From Podarcis raffonei (lineage: Eukaryota > Chordata > Lepidosauria > Squamata > Lacertidae), in assembly GCF_027172205.1 (NCBI RefSeq), contig NC_070604.1:75739023-75803022 (forward strand): a DNA stretch of 64,000 nt. The letters are read 5' to 3'. The notes under the pieces were generated by a model. It did not search any database. It saw only the letters and a program-made list of their open reading frames with translations, and had not been told where the DNA came from. This document shows positions 11,884-27,400 of the stretch, in pieces. A program made the position numbers and the translations under genes. The first letter of the stretch is position 1. Each line of letters starts with the position of its first letter.

Positions 11884-14800
11884 TTAGCCTTCTTTGCTGT
11901 TCTTCCCTCTTCTTCCTCTGCCTCTGGGTATTGGAGGTTGTCTTTCGCAACAGTCACAAATCCAGCGACCTACAAAATTAGAGTTGTCAGTTAACAGTAG
12001 AGCAAACATCTGCTACTATAAAAACGTCACTCACTTCAAGTGCTTTTGGGGAGCAGAGTACGGAAGGACACAAATGTTAATAAGATTGCAATCATATGCC
12101 CACTTTCTTGGGACTGTGTCCCAATGAATGATGTGGGACTTGCTTTCAAGCAAACTTGCTTTTAATTTGGCTGTTATTTTTCAATTTCATGCAACTTAAA
12201 TTTCAGGGACCTTGAAGATTTTTTCCTCTTTCCCCACAGGCAGATAAACAGATGCAAAGGTGGGAAGAAACTGTGCTTGCTTCTCAATTCTTTATATAAT
12301 ATGCTGAAAGCTATTCAAGGTTGGATATACCGGTGACACTCAAGTCATGTGAATTGTTCAAGAAGTATGTGCTGAGCCTCTTCAGTTTGTTTACTTAAAT
12401 GTCAGTGCATCACTTAATATTCATGCTCCAGCACTGAGAATGATTCCCTCTGAGATTGAAACAGCACACTATTGTTCATTTCCTTAAGTAAGCTTGAAAG
12501 TAGGGACAGCAGTACCCTACTTAATTATTTTCCCTAGGTAAATTTAGGTAGGTACTCATTCAGTGTGCTATAGGAAAAGAGCAAAATGGTGAATGAGGCA
12601 CAGTGGGATTGAGTTAGCTTTAATGTCCTTCGTCCAATGAAGAAAACAGTTTGTAAAGTATAATTACATGCCTGAATGGGTGTAACATCTGATGTTTGAT
12701 AAAGAACCACCTACATTTTTCGCTAGCTTCAAAAACCGGTTTGATTTACGATGTGTTTCTGAAAAGCTTTCAGTGGCTTACAACACTGACCATTTCTACT
12801 TGATTAAAGTCACATAAACTTAAACTACACACTGGGTGTGGGATTGGAGGAGGGGGGAAGAGAAGATGTCAGTTCAATGAAACAACTGCACTGCCAAACC
12901 CATTGAGAATAATTTTCATCAGATGTCAGTTTCTCTCTAGTTAAGTTTCTGACATCCGACTTCCCATCTCCAATCTTTTTACTTCTTTAAATGTTTATTA
13001 TCATACTATTAAATCCTGAATTGCAAACACTTTTTATGAACAAGAATTGAGAGAGTAAATGAAGTGTGAAAAAAAAGCTGCCTCCAAGATTTCACTAAAA
13101 TAGATACAAGTGACATACAAAATGTTGACATCTGAGCTTTCTGAAAGGAGTGAAGCAAGATTGTGCTTCATTAATATTGGATCTTGGTTCAATCTCTGAA
13201 CAAGAGTAACTTATATAATTACCTGTTGGAATAGCACCAAGCCCCACACAAAACGTATGATAGCCACGGTCACACACATCACAGAACATCATTTCTTCCT
13301 CATGGTGAGGTTGCCCACATATAATGCATGTTTTACACTCCATACATTGCCAAGGGTAGGTCTTAATTATTGCAACAAGCTCTGCAGACATATCCAGACA
13401 GGATGGGTGGCCTAGATCAAAACCAGTATCGTTACTAGAATGGTCAAATGAAGCATCTTTAATGAGAATAATTAAAATGGCTTATTTCACAGAACATTTT
13501 GAGTTCATTTCAGCATGTCAAATATGCTAAATTAACTTTTTTAAAAAAATTGCAAAAGCATTAGTTTGATTCTGCATTGCAGGTTGTTCTTTAAAATGGG
13601 TCATCACTTTAAATATTTAGAGATTTATTCAAAGCAGATTCTGTTACTTACCACTGTTTTCACACTGGGAGCAGTGTATAAGTGCTTCAGCCTTCCCTTT
13701 CTTGTTGGACTCCTTACCCTTCAGACAAATTCCACATATAGCATTTGGAATGGCCTTTGGCTGGAAGGGTAGAAGAGGGCTATAAATTCATTCCAGAAGA
13801 ATTGAGAACAGGTTTTTGTTTTGTTTTTAAAAAATGTACTTATTTTAACCTTTATAAATTAATGAACCTTGTGAGTGGTGTGGATCAAAGGGAATGATTA
13901 AAAATTGGCAAGCATTGATTATACTGGATACAGAAATGAACAAACTATTCAAAACATGTACATGTATAGTTTACAAAATGTCTCCCAGCCAAAGAAAGCA
14001 TATGTAATTAAAACTCTTTCATTTAAAAATGTCAATCAAATGATCAAATTACACAATGAATATGAATTTTACAAAGAAAAATGTTGATAATTTCTAATAA
14101 TATTACGGTTTGTCTATAGCACGCACATGATGCATGAAAATCAGTAACGTGGGAACGTCTCTTGAAATGCAATTCATATTATTTGAACTATAAATATAAA
14201 ATATATATGCTAAATCATATATGATGCTTTTTGCCTTCTACAAAGAGATTTGGCAAAACATTCTGAACTGAATTAATTAGCAGTTCATAGTGTTGTGTGT
14301 TGCCTTAATGCTAAAGTCTTGCAAAGAGCCACTGGCAACAATGTTACTAAGACCAGTGAGATGATTCACTATACAGTATAGAATAATTCATAGTAGTATA
14401 AAGGTGCTGTCTTAACATCAACTCAAACAATGACCCAGCCAGCCCAGTATTTTCGCTCCTGAAAGGCAGATCTTGAATCTAGAGACTTGAACTTCAGCAA
14501 AGCCACAGGCAGAAATGTTTCCCAGCACAGCTGAGTCTTGCTGATTGAAGCCTGCTAGGTTATCTCGTGTTTATCAGTTGAAGCCAATGCCGAAATGAAG
14601 CAAGCTGCAATTGGACACTTAGCTGTGGGCATGTGAAACAAAATCTGACCCCGTCGCTAGCAAATATAAGATCAGAAATAGAGAGCAGGTTTTAAATATA
14701 TAGCCAACTTAGTCCCACAGACTGCAGCCGGTTTGGTTCGTCCCAACAACTGTCAGCACTTTCAATGTGCAAAACACTGTCCCCTGTTATTCTTTGTCGT

Positions 14801-17800
14801 TATGTGACAAAGAGATGGAACTCTAGCTCATACCACCCTTGAACAGGGTAGATACCGATTCTATCCCTTATGCAATTGAGTTTGCATACAGTATTAATTG
14901 TTGTCTACATACAAGGGCAGCTTCTGCTGGCATTAAGAGATACTGTATGTATCTGTACCTGAAACACCTTGTCATGTTACGCTAGCAGAATGGGAACCTC
15001 CAGGTGTGAACTTGCTTATTTGGTATAACTAGAAGTTTTTGCTTTGAAGAAGAACCATATTTGCTTAGCAAAACAAGCACCAAAACATCTGAACATATCC
15101 CCAGCTTTGAAAGAGTGAGAAGTGTGAGCAGGTAGAACTTTGCAAAGCCAATAAGGAAAGGAGGAGGAGCTTTAAACAAATTAATGTGGAATGGTCTCTC
15201 ATGCTAGTTTTCTAAACATTCAGACAATGAAATGTTAACAGCTACCCTTGCTAAATACACATCCCTGTCAGTAATGTTTTGGTTCTGCTGAGAGAAGCAG
15301 CATAGATTTGAGATGTTCTGATTGCTGTTAAGTAATGAAAAGTACTGGTTTATAAAAACTTTGCTTATCAAATGCAGAAAACTACAGTGGTACCTCGGGT
15401 TACATACGCTTCAGGTTACAGACGCTTCAGGTTACAGACTCCGCTAACCCAGAAATAGTACCTCGGGTTAAGAACTTTGCTTCAGGATGAGAACAGAAAT
15501 TGTGCTCCGGCGGTGCAGCGGCAGCGGGAAGCCCCATTAGCTAAAGTGGTGCTTCAGGTTAAGAACAGTTTCAGGTTAAGAATGGACCTCCGGAACGAAT
15601 TAAGTACTTAACCCGAGGTACACTGTAGGTTCTTTAGAACTTACTGTATAAGCAAAATAAAAGTGAAAAATCAAACCTTAACACTGATTTTTTTAAAATT
15701 TTAACCCAGTGTTTCCTAATAATTTCTAAACCGCAGAGAAGTACATTCTAATAAGCCTTAGTCTGATTTCCTAGAATATTTGAATATCTAAATTAAACTA
15801 GGGCTTCAGAGCACTTTAACTTGCCTGGCCTCCAGAGGCTTGTTTAAATACCCACAAGGCATTTATAAACAGCTTGTTTTCCAAAAGATGACAGAAGCAT
15901 TCATGAATAATTTTTTGCTTATTTATTTTTTAAAAAAGCATAGTCCACCTGTTTTATACATAAATATAATTGAATGATAAAAGGAGACTAACATTCACAA
16001 ATGTCTCTACAAAATAATAAATACCACGAAAGAGAAAACATACATATAAAAATTTTCTATTACCTATTCTACTCCTACTTTTATACCTTTTTATACCCTG
16101 CGCCTACCAACAAAATATTAAACCTCATTCCTGCAGTGATCTCCCTCTTGTATTGCTACATTCTATGAGTAATGTTTGTGTTTTAAGTTATGTCAATATA
16201 AAACAAAACAGCAAGTGCACTTCTCTAATTCTCTTTACCGTATGTATATTCTACTGATGTGGTACACAGTAGCAACCTCTCTTTCAGTCACCCAAAGCAG
16301 AACAACCTTTGAGTCACTAGATCTGTGCTGTGGTATGTGCAGTTAATACTATGATACTTAAATGCGAAAACACTGGTGAAGGTGCAGTTATTAATAACGT
16401 TTCCCCCTAGTCCTAGTTCCACAAAACTAGGAGTGAAATAGTCACAGCGTACTAGTTAAAGACCCTCCAAAGACATTGGAGTGTTCCCCTATCAAAATGA
16501 AATAGAAGGGAAAGCCTGTTCACATTTCAAAGCAATTTTAAGTGAAAACAGAAAAATAAAAATGGCTTTGCGGGAACATTGGAAAACACTGTTTGACATA
16601 TTGTTCTCCTAATCATATTCAACTTGACAAAAGAGGTGAGGGGGGGGGGAAGAGTTCCTGGCTTGCTGCTCCCAAAATTGGTTTTATGACAAAGGCTGCA
16701 ATCCAGACACAAGCTGATTAAATCCAATTGAAAACACTGGCCAGGTTCATATGTAGCATCCCTGGTCCAGGGTTTAATTCAACTAAATCTTACTCAGAGT
16801 AGACTCATTGAAATGAATGAACATGACAAGATTAGGTCCATTAATTTCAAAAGGTTGCTCTGAGTAAAACTTAGTTGACTATCACCCCTTGGGATTATAT
16901 CTGACCTAGTCATACTAGGAATGGATCCACAGAAATAAATTAAGTGCATTTATTTCAATGCTTTGCAGATTCCATGAAGATTTCCTGGTGGGTTAAACTA
17001 CAGTTTCCAGGTTTGGCAGATGACGGATGGGGAAGATGGAGAGCTCAAACTCTTCGCTTGCTCCCACTCTAAAACCATGGTTTCTTGGACCAGAAATGTT
17101 ACACTTGAACAAGACCAATGGAATTTCAGCAGCTATACTGTAGCTAAGTCAAAAATAGTTTACAAGCACACCATCTTTCCGAAAATTACTTTGCCAGAAA
17201 ATAAGTTCTTCCTGTTTTCATAGCAACGGAATGTAAATTGAAAAATTCTGGGATGGGGGAAAGGGCAAGTCAGTCTCTTGCTACATGCTCAACTTAACAT
17301 ATGTGCAAATCTCCCTTATTCTGAGAAAAGAATACTGCATGTGCAATTATAACAGCCAGTCCTTCATCAATTGCAGTAAAAATTAATGGCTATATAGGAA
17401 TGGTATATCATGAGGAGGAAAAAATGTTTCAATAGTTTAAAAATAGTAAAAGTTAAACAGAAGTTAAAAGAAGAAAAACTCTTAACATTTGCTTTCTGTG
17501 GCATAACAACAGTATGCCTGGATATTGTAAATCTTCTTAAGCTTGAATTTTAGTTTTAGAGTGAATATTGTAATTTAAAGACTGATAAAGGATGATAAAT
17601 GGATAGTGCATGTTGCATAATAAAATCATTATATATTCCTGGGACATTAGTTGAAGTCCCATTTTCAGCACATAATGTATAAAAGAAATACCTGTTATAG
17701 ATAGTTCTCTATCTATCTGTCATGTTTTAATCAGCTCCATAAAATCTATCATGTGTTTAAAATCATCCTGGCCTTACATTCGGGGAAGTGTAAGTTATAG

Positions 17801-20800
17801 TGAGAATAGCCATAAATTGTGGGGGAGGGTGGGTGGCTTGTTGGCATCATTGTTTTTTCAAAGTAGTTTGTGCTGTCTTCTTGGGGCCCAATGCACCAGG
17901 GAAGACTCCAACAGCAGCACCATTGAAATGAATGGCAGCAGTGAGAGCACAATAAGCATTCACGACAGGAGATCTTGCATAGAGCTTTCCTGTGATTCAT
18001 CTAGACTTACTAGAATATGCTTTTGAGCCGGTGACCAGCAATCACCAGGATCCATTTTTGAATCCAAGTACTGAAAAAAGATAGTTGCATCTTTAGCAGT
18101 CACAAGCCTCGCCAATCACTTCTTTATGCTATCCCTTCACAATGAAAGACTAGCCAAACATTTGCTGAACCTTATGGACTTTGTTCACATAATACTTAAA
18201 GTTCAAAAATGCTACTAAGCCTTTCAAGCTTCATCTTTGGATTTCATAAAATTACACTACTGGCATGAGTTTAAGTCTGCAATAAAGTAAACATTTTGCA
18301 ATGTAAATATGTAAAAATAGACATGTTCTGCAAAAGTTTAAATCTCTTATTTGCATCATGTAAAATTATTCCTGAAATGAGATATAGATGACATATAACA
18401 TTTCTGTAATATAGTCTAAAAGTATGCATTTATCCTGTTGAAACAGTATTCCTGCAAGTCTTTTCCAACAGAAGCTGCGCAATGCAAACTGGAAAGTGAA
18501 CGGTTTGATTGGGGGGGGGGGGATAAGCAATTAAAATAAATGATGCAGTTTGGTAACAGTTTGCAGAACTTTAAAATTAGTTGTGCTACACAACTTCTCA
18601 GGCTAGACATTGTTTAGCAATCATGCTGGCAACTCAGAATTACCATCCTTAACTTTCTTCCTGTACCCTTTCCAATCCACATGCCTTATCTTCTTACAAC
18701 TATAGTATAAAGCAAATATCCCCTTGGTTTCAATGGAAACCAAATAGCTTGCTTCTTATTTTCCTTAACACTAAACAGGAATTTCCACTGAAATATGAAA
18801 AATACTTTTAATCCTAAACTGAAATCCATCCGTTGATAATTACAAAATTGGATGTAATCATCACTGTTCAAACATGACAAGTTTAAGATAAGGTTCTGAG
18901 ATTCTGGACCTGTTCAGATACTACCGCTTCCCCACTCACCTCTCTGTGCAATGATATCACAGGCAATCTCAGGATCACATACTTTCTCTCTACCCCCCCC
19001 CCCCCAATAATTGAACACACAATGTGACCGCAGCAGGAGATCCCATTTTTTAGTCCACAATCTCCCCTACCCTATGATACAGAACCATTTTCTAAATTAC
19101 AGAGTTGGATATCTATATACTGGCAAGGTTAGGGAGATGCTCACATTCAAATGTGGAGACCTTCAAGTTTAGTCATTATTCACACAATTAGGAGAAGGGG
19201 CATGGAGGAAGCATGTGAGTCCCAAGAACAGCTCCTGACCCTCACTGCCCATAGAGGTAGGGTGAAAACGTATTGTCTAAATGGTTTCTTACAAGGTTAG
19301 CGGAATATTTTCCCCTGCAAATAACAGTGCAGTGCTGCTCAAATCAAAGCTAGGTTCCCAGCATCCTACATTCTAGGGAAATGTTAAGATTACTATTACC
19401 AAGTCACTTTCTAAAACAGTTAAAATGCTTTTGACCTGTAAAGAGTTAAGAAAATATATGTGCAAAGTTTTTGCAACATTTTTACAGTCCAGTCCACACA
19501 TGAGCAAGGTATTTTAATTCAACCCCAACGGGATATTTGATATGTAACCATCTACCTTATAATGACAATAAAAGAACAGAACACCCCACCACCACCCTGC
19601 AAAACGAGAGGGGAAACTTCCTTTATAATGGGGTTTCATGCTGCAGTTGCTTAGGAACCAATTTAAGTATAGAAAATAGAAGCCACTCCACAGCCAGGGT
19701 AACAAACAGTAAGGCCCCAAGTAAAATAAAGCAACAGGAAGTAAAGAAGCGAACAGGAATGCATAACAGGAGAGCAGCTAGCCAAGTATAGTAAGCAGAA
19801 GTTCCATATTTTTGAAAAAACAAAGTTAAATGTTTCAGGGAGAGAGGCTGGTCAGTAAAGAAGCTGAGTCAGGGGCTTTTTTCTTCTACCTTGTACCCAG
19901 GAACTGACTTGGATACAGATCGTTTGGAACCCTCTTTTCTTGGTGTAGAGTTTTTCTCTCTTGTTTTTTGTCTTCCCTGAATAGGTTCCTCCTGGTTTTC
20001 GGGGGGACATTCACCTTCAGACACATTGCCAGATGAGTTGTCCTATAACAAAAGCACCATCGTTTTGTTGGTTTGCTTGGAGTGGACAAAGGAAAAAATG
20101 ATCTCTTTCTAAACGTCAAACTTCGCTTTCTTTACTCTGAAGAATAGGGCACTTATTCACCACAGAGGTACCCAATGAAATAACTAATAGCCTGGCCCTT
20201 CAATCCAGCGCTCTGTTGATGGAGTGCTAGGGATCACATTTAACAAGTCTTAAGAATGGCACAAGGTTAATTGATTGGACCTCAACCAGAAACAACAAGA
20301 GGTATATAGACAAGAATACAATTCAAAAATATCTCTAGTGCTTTATTTTTACAAAACACTTGGATAATAATAGGGTATTTATTCTCTGTATTTTTGAAGT
20401 TTCTGTAAATCTATCTAGCTATATATGAAAGCATACATACATAGGCAAACACTACTTTAACTCACCGAATTGCCTTTGATTTTCCTCTTTTCATCACCAC
20501 GCTCTTCTGCATCATCAGAATCCCCATCACTATCCAGTGCAGGCAGCTCTGGATCTAAGGGAGGCTCATAAAGAGCTGTATTTAGTGGCAAATATCGAAG
20601 CTCATCTGGAGAGTATCTGAAGTGAAGACGTAATTATTTTCAGTACCATTTATATAGATATTTTGATACACTATGTATACACTATGTGTGGCAATAAGGG
20701 ATAATACAAACAGGTTGGACTTCAAAAACTACTTTTCAGTGATTCAACTAAGATGAATAAATTTGTATCTGAAAGGTAACAATAAAACAATTTTATATAC

Positions 20801-21463
20801 AGTTCGATTTCATGCATATGCAAAATTGCCACATAGTCAAAAGCTGCTACCTGGAAGTGGGGGAGCCCCCACACGGAGGACCTCCCTGTGTCTCCACTGC
20901 CAGAGGAAGAAGGATGTGAAATGAGGAAGCAGTGAAGGCACACGGGGGAAGAAGAAATCTGGCTCCCTTGGTGGCAAGATAAGCAGGGAAGTGGTAGAGG
21001 CAGAAAAAGGAAGAAGAAACCTGGTTTCCTCCACTGCAGAAGGGAGAAGAAAAACAGACAGGGTGAGAGGCAGGCAGAAGCTGCAGCTTTATCTCAGATC
21101 CACTTCATCCCAGCATTTTTATTCTGCCTACATCTCTCTGTCCACCTCTGCTCCATTCCACAACCAAGGGAACCAGGGTTTCTTCTTCCTCCATCTGCTT
21201 CCCTGCTCATCTTTCAGGTGTCTTCCGCAGGGCCTGTAAGATAGAGTTGTTCCGCCTGGCCTTTGGCTTAGAATCAGTTTGATTCTCTCCCCCTCTTTCT
21301 TTTTCCTTTCTCCTCCTGTGAAGAGGCTGCATCCTAATGTTTTAATGTTGTATTTCAATCTTGTTTTTTAAATTGTATTTTAATCAACTTGTTTTTATTA
21401 TTGGTTGTTAGCTGCCCTGGTTGTCTAGGCTGGGGAGGGCGGGGTATAATAATAATAATAATG

Positions 21464-21495
<32 letters not shown>

Positions 21496-24400
21496 TATTA
21501 TTATTATTACTCTGCCTCTGTCAGCATCTCTGTCCCTTCTACCTTAGTCTCTCCCCCTCCTGCACTGCAACCATTCCCAGGATGGCTACCATGTGTATAA
21601 CAGAATACATGCAAGTAAAATGTGTGAAAGCACATGTGTGAAAGGGATAAGTTCTGAAGACCCTACATACTGTACACCATTGCCATGCTATTTGGAGTGA
21701 CACAGGAATGTTTTCTTATTTGCTAAAAGCCTGATCCTCTGAATCCAATCTAAAGTACATGCTGAACAAGGCAATTCTTATATTTTGTTATTCTATATTT
21801 ATATAGAGAGGTAACTAAGCCAGGTTTGCCAAGCTTGCCCTTTAAAAGTATGTCATTCCCTTATAAATATTTGGGTTTTTTATTTCTACAAGCTACATTT
21901 TCCTAAAGCAATAAAGAATTAGTGCTTGTTTGCTTTTCCCACCACTTTCACAAGAACTTTTCTTTTTGTATTGTGACTTTTAGATTACAAGCCTAAAGGC
22001 AGGGACTGTTTCATTACTGATATTTGCAAGCTGCTCTGACAGCCTTTCCTCCCCATTGGCTGAACAGCATGGTAAAATGCTTTCAAGAGATAAAACAATC
22101 AGATTCATCAGAACAAATGTATTTCATTATTTTTACAATTACCTTTTATAGTACTCCTGAAACTGGCCTGGTATGAGAGACACGGGATAAGGACTAACCT
22201 TTGTCCTTTCTGTAGGTAAGATTTTATATTTTCCTTGAGGCACCTGGATAACCTGGATTGTTAACAGAAAAAATAAGGAGCTCATTTCCTACATTTAATG
22301 AAGTGGCTTGCTTTTCCAAATGATCATTTAGCTAGGTTCATTGGAACTATGAAATTTCTGTTGCTAACCCGCCCTCATGCATAATGCATCGTGTAACCTG
22401 AGATGCAATTCCAATAGGATCAGATAAAATTACCAGATCTTGTATATCCCAAGAAGTGGATCACATCCCAAGGAGTGGATCAAACAGCTACTGATAAAAA
22501 ATTCTGTACAGACAGTGAGGCATTAGTATTGCGTGCACCCCCAGGTACATGTTAAGTAATGTGACCTGGGCTGCATGTATGTACAGATATATTTATGTGT
22601 TTTCTGGATCACAATGGTATGGCATATGCATATTGTGTAGGAATATCTGTAGTGTGACCTTCCATTCCACAACCCAAAATTTTGCCTTGTAATTGCATCA
22701 ATCAGCCTAAGAGGGGATTACGGCAAGCAGACCCATACTCCTAATCGCTTTACACTGTGGCTGAGGGCCAGGGAGAGGGGAAAGAACATGATCCAAGTTC
22801 CCCACTCTGTGTACAGAATTAAGGCTCAAGAAACACACCTGAAGTGGCAGTTTTCCTATGTGCTCCCATGTTTAAAATAAAATTCCTTATCTTTTCCATC
22901 AGAACGGAATACAAAAGAAAACATAAAGAATGAATATTGCTAAAATGCATTCGTGATCTGAAACGCTGATTATTCCATTTTCATATTTATAAACAAAAAG
23001 GGAGCAATTGTACTGGAAGTGAAGCACTATAGGGATGGCAAAACCTTGTTGTGCATCTCAAAGTAAAAGAGGGTGAGCTCACAGTGATTTCAGTCTGGAG
23101 GAATTCAAAACCCAATCAAAATAATGTTTCACTGTTGTAAACCAGTGGTGACTACTGGGCTACTCCAGAGGGCAGTGGCAAGATCTGAGAAAGGCAGTTC
23201 CCTGCTCAACCAAGAAAAAACTGGATAGATAACTTCCAGCTGTATTCTCTCTCCTGAGAAATATCTACTGAGGTTTAAATAAAATGCTATATTTTCCAAC
23301 ACCTCCCCCCTCCCCTTCCACTAATCTGGCATCTTTACTATAGGTAACAAGAAGCTACCTATAGTCATTTGAGCAAAAAAGTTAAGCCATCCTACATGTG
23401 TCTGTAAATCAAAATAGGCCCTTCTTTCTTCCATTCGTTCCCGGTTTAAGTTGCTGTTGAACTCGGCGGCTTTCTTGGCAGCTTTCTTAATGTATTCTGG
23501 AACTTTGCTTGCTTCAACTTTCTGTGTGTTCTGCTGTTGCATTTGCTGAAACAGGTTTTTTTTCCATTAGTTCACAAGCTGCAGAAGCTATCTATCCCAA
23601 AAGACATTTAATACGTTCCAAGATTGTAAACATCTAGACAAATAAATCTGGAGACAGAACTTACAGAATACTCTTTATAATGATCGGTTATTCGTTGGCG
23701 TTCTTTTTCCTGAAGTATGACAGAGTACTCGGCATGTTTCGCCGGGTATTCTTTAATCATCAGATCAATTACTTCATCACTGCGTAAGGCTGTGAGACCT
23801 AGGTTAGATCAAAAAGTCACTTGTGCAATTTCATTACAAAATAAGAGACAAAATTAAGGGCTTTGGGGGTTTTAGTTCTTTTTAAAGATTTGTAGCCATC
23901 CTAACTTAGAGCATCAGTGCAGTGCAAAGTGTGTGTGACAATTGCACAATGATTCACCCCACAGAACTTTGGAATCAAGTCCTGACATCTCTTGCTCCAA
24001 CTGCTGTATTGTTTTATTGTCTATTTTAATTATGGATTTTTACATTTTATATAAGCGTAACTGATTTTTATATTTTGTAAACTGCTTTGTAAACTACTGG
24101 TCTTAAGCAGTTACATAAATTAATAAATAAACATAATCATAAGGCTGAGCTAAACATATTACATATTTTCACAGTTTATTCCCAATCCGCTTTAAGGAGC
24201 AATGAAGTAATAATCTTTTGAATAACAGTTTCCACATCTTCACAAGTTTATTGTTAAAAAAGTAAAAACTGAATAATCTCTCCTACATTTTACTCTCTTG
24301 GAAATGTTTACATACTTCATTTTTTTAAAAGGAAAAAATGCCCTTTTTGTCCTTACCTAAGGTACACTGTGTTTCTGTAATGACATTTAACTCTCTGAGG

Positions 24401-27400
24401 TAGAGTTTCTCTTTGTGAGATAGATCTCGTCTTTCTAAATCTCCAGGAAAAGGGAGGAAAAGTAGTAAAAAAGAAAGTGTAAAGGATTTTTGCAACCTCT
24501 CCAAAAGTACAAAATAAATATAGCTGTGTTACAGTTAAATTTCACTCAAGTACTTGTAATAGAAAGTTACTTCTTCTGTCACAGGAAACAATAATAAGAT
24601 AACCCATGCAGGGAATATTATGCTTTTTGCCTCTACCAAACCTGAGAAGCATGTTGGGCCGGGGGAAGGGAAGTCACTACTGCTTTCCCTAGCCCACCTT
24701 TTCACCAAGTCAAAAACAGGGGTAAGTCTACTTATACACAAAAAATGAGAATGTGCTGTAAAAAGCCCCCTGCTCAAATTAAAGGTAGCTACAGGCATTC
24801 AAACAAGTTGCAACAGAAGAGATGTAAGTGACTTGCCCATTCATCTGTTGTGCTTTTTCTGCAAAGTATGAAGCATGGACTCATACATCATTTATGCAGC
24901 AAAATGCACAAGTTCCAAGAATATGTGGTGCTCCCACATCTGATCATAAAGTAGATGTGCAATTCCACAATTGCACAGGAAGTACAATCACTTTTGCTTC
25001 CTTTGTTGCCGCTTATCCTTCATTGCTCAGTCATGTTGAGAGGAATGTCCTCAATGTTCCCTTACTGACACAGAGGGAACCTGAGGTTGAATGACAGTAA
25101 CTGGCTCAAGGCTACCAGCAACAATCTGCGGAAACCAAACAACTGAAATGTTCATTACTGTGGATAACAAATAAAATATTATCTCAATTCTTTTTTTATT
25201 AAAGGGTTTAAAAAATGAACAGAATTGCTTAAAAGCCTCATCTTTTCAAAGTACCCCAAGTCAGGCACTCAAGACAACAGACAAAAATCACAAAAATAAC
25301 ATTTTAAAATGTAAAACATGTTTTCATAGATATCAATGAAAAAAGAGACAAAAACCAAATGTGCCATTCTCATATAATACATTCCCAAAGGAAGCTGAGG
25401 AATTCTGTAGTCAAGAGCAAAATAATAGGAGCCTCAATAGTCCTAGATGAAAACACATTCATACATCCTCATGGATGCACATTTGATTTGTAACACTTCA
25501 CATAAGGATTTCTAACATTAATACCTGGATATTTTCGCTTAAAGGAGGTCACGCCCAAGTATTCACTGACTTGCTCTTGAAGCATATAGTATTCTCCAGT
25601 TTCATCAGGTGGCCATTTGTACTCTATCAGGTTTTCAGCTGGAAAGTAGCTAAAGCTAAACACATAAAGATCAAGCTTGAAACAATCAGTGTTTAATCAA
25701 TTAATTACTTCTTAAATTTATAATAATTTAATTATACGTCCTTCACCCATAGATCTCAGAGCAGTTCACAACATAAAACTACAAGATAAAAATGAAATAC
25801 ATAATGAAAACAAGAACAAAAAAACAAGCAAACCAATAACCCTGCAGTCCACCGTCCATCATTGTATCCCACATACCATTTCACTTGCTCCATAGAAGGA
25901 TTATTTGTTTATTTATTTAAATTGTTAACCACCTGGACACGCTTCAGGTGGAATTTTTATTTTTAGAATATAAATTTTAAAAACTGCCCTTTATTTCATG
26001 GACTATGTTCCAACTGTTAGATGTTAAAATGCCCCGTTTGCGGGTTAGTAATGGTGTCCTATAATATGCTGCTTCTTTTTATAAAAAAAGAAAACCCCAA
26101 ATTTCGACTTTCTAGGTAGAGTGAGGCAACTAAATAATAAGAGGCACAGTTCCAGTGTACCTTTTTGAGAAAGAAAAGTACTTACAATCTATTTTCAAAT
26201 TCCTATAGTGACCATCTCTGACTGCATGAGTACAAAATTTCAGAGCTCTAGTTCATGGGGAGTTACCCTAACAAGCTTGAGGGTAAGCAAGTGAGGGTCA
26301 GACATATATTTCCTATCTCTATTTAAACAATCTGGAACATATTGGGAAAGGTTACATACCGTATGCATCTAGAGAAGAAAAAAACATAATGCATGATAAT
26401 ACCTAAGGTCCTGACTTGAAGTTTCACAACTTCGGGAGCTGTCCCCTGAGCCCATGCGTCGTCTTTTTGATGGTTGGCTGCCATCGTTTGAATTCTCTTC
26501 TGTATCATCCTACATTAAGAGCAAAGCGACAAATGTTGAAAAGCAGAGCTCCCAGGGCTTACAGCACATACTCATCAGAGACCTAGAATATAATTATTCT
26601 GGATTTTAAGACCCTAAATCAAGACTGAGGACTTGCCCATGGCATACATCCCCATCCAGTCTGCATCCTCTCCACAGCCTCAACCCCTCCTCCCTGGCCC
26701 ACATCAGTGGGTGTCTCTTGATGCTTCCTCTCCCTTTTTCTGACAGAAATGTTCAGGAAGCAAGCTCAGCTGAGAACTGCCACTTCATGGCCCTGAGCAA
26801 TTTGAAGCAGCAGTTTCTGAAAGCTGGGATTGTGGAGAGAGGCAGGGTGGCCCTACCCACTACCAGAAAATGGTTTCCAGCAGATTACCACCACCACCCC
26901 GCCCTTGAAATGAAGCCCTTGGCAAGAAGAGAAAAAAGTTTCCTGGCTTCTGCTTTAAATAGTTTAGGATCTGACTATTTGTTTTATTTATTTACTGCAT
27001 TTGTAAAGCCATAACAGACGCTCTCTAGCTAGCTCACAAAGACGAAACCAAAGATTAAAGTACAGTATAAAACTATTAAAATAGTAATAAATTAAACAAC
27101 TGAAACACAATTTTAAAAGTTCAGAATTCAGTTTTGAAATGCTCTCCAACTCCAACAATTTATATGTTATTTGTATTCCAATTTGTATTCTATGGAATTA
27201 CAATCACTGCAAGAAACAGAAAAATCATTATGTGGCCTGCCAAGCCCACCAGCAATTTTCAAATTGTCTGTAGGGAAAGAAGTTTGGAAACCACTGTTAA
27301 AGAATCTGTGATAATACAACAAGGTATGCTGGGGTAAGAGGGACTTCTTGGATTAAATGCATTTTATGGGATCAGACTACAGCATATATCACTGACAGTG

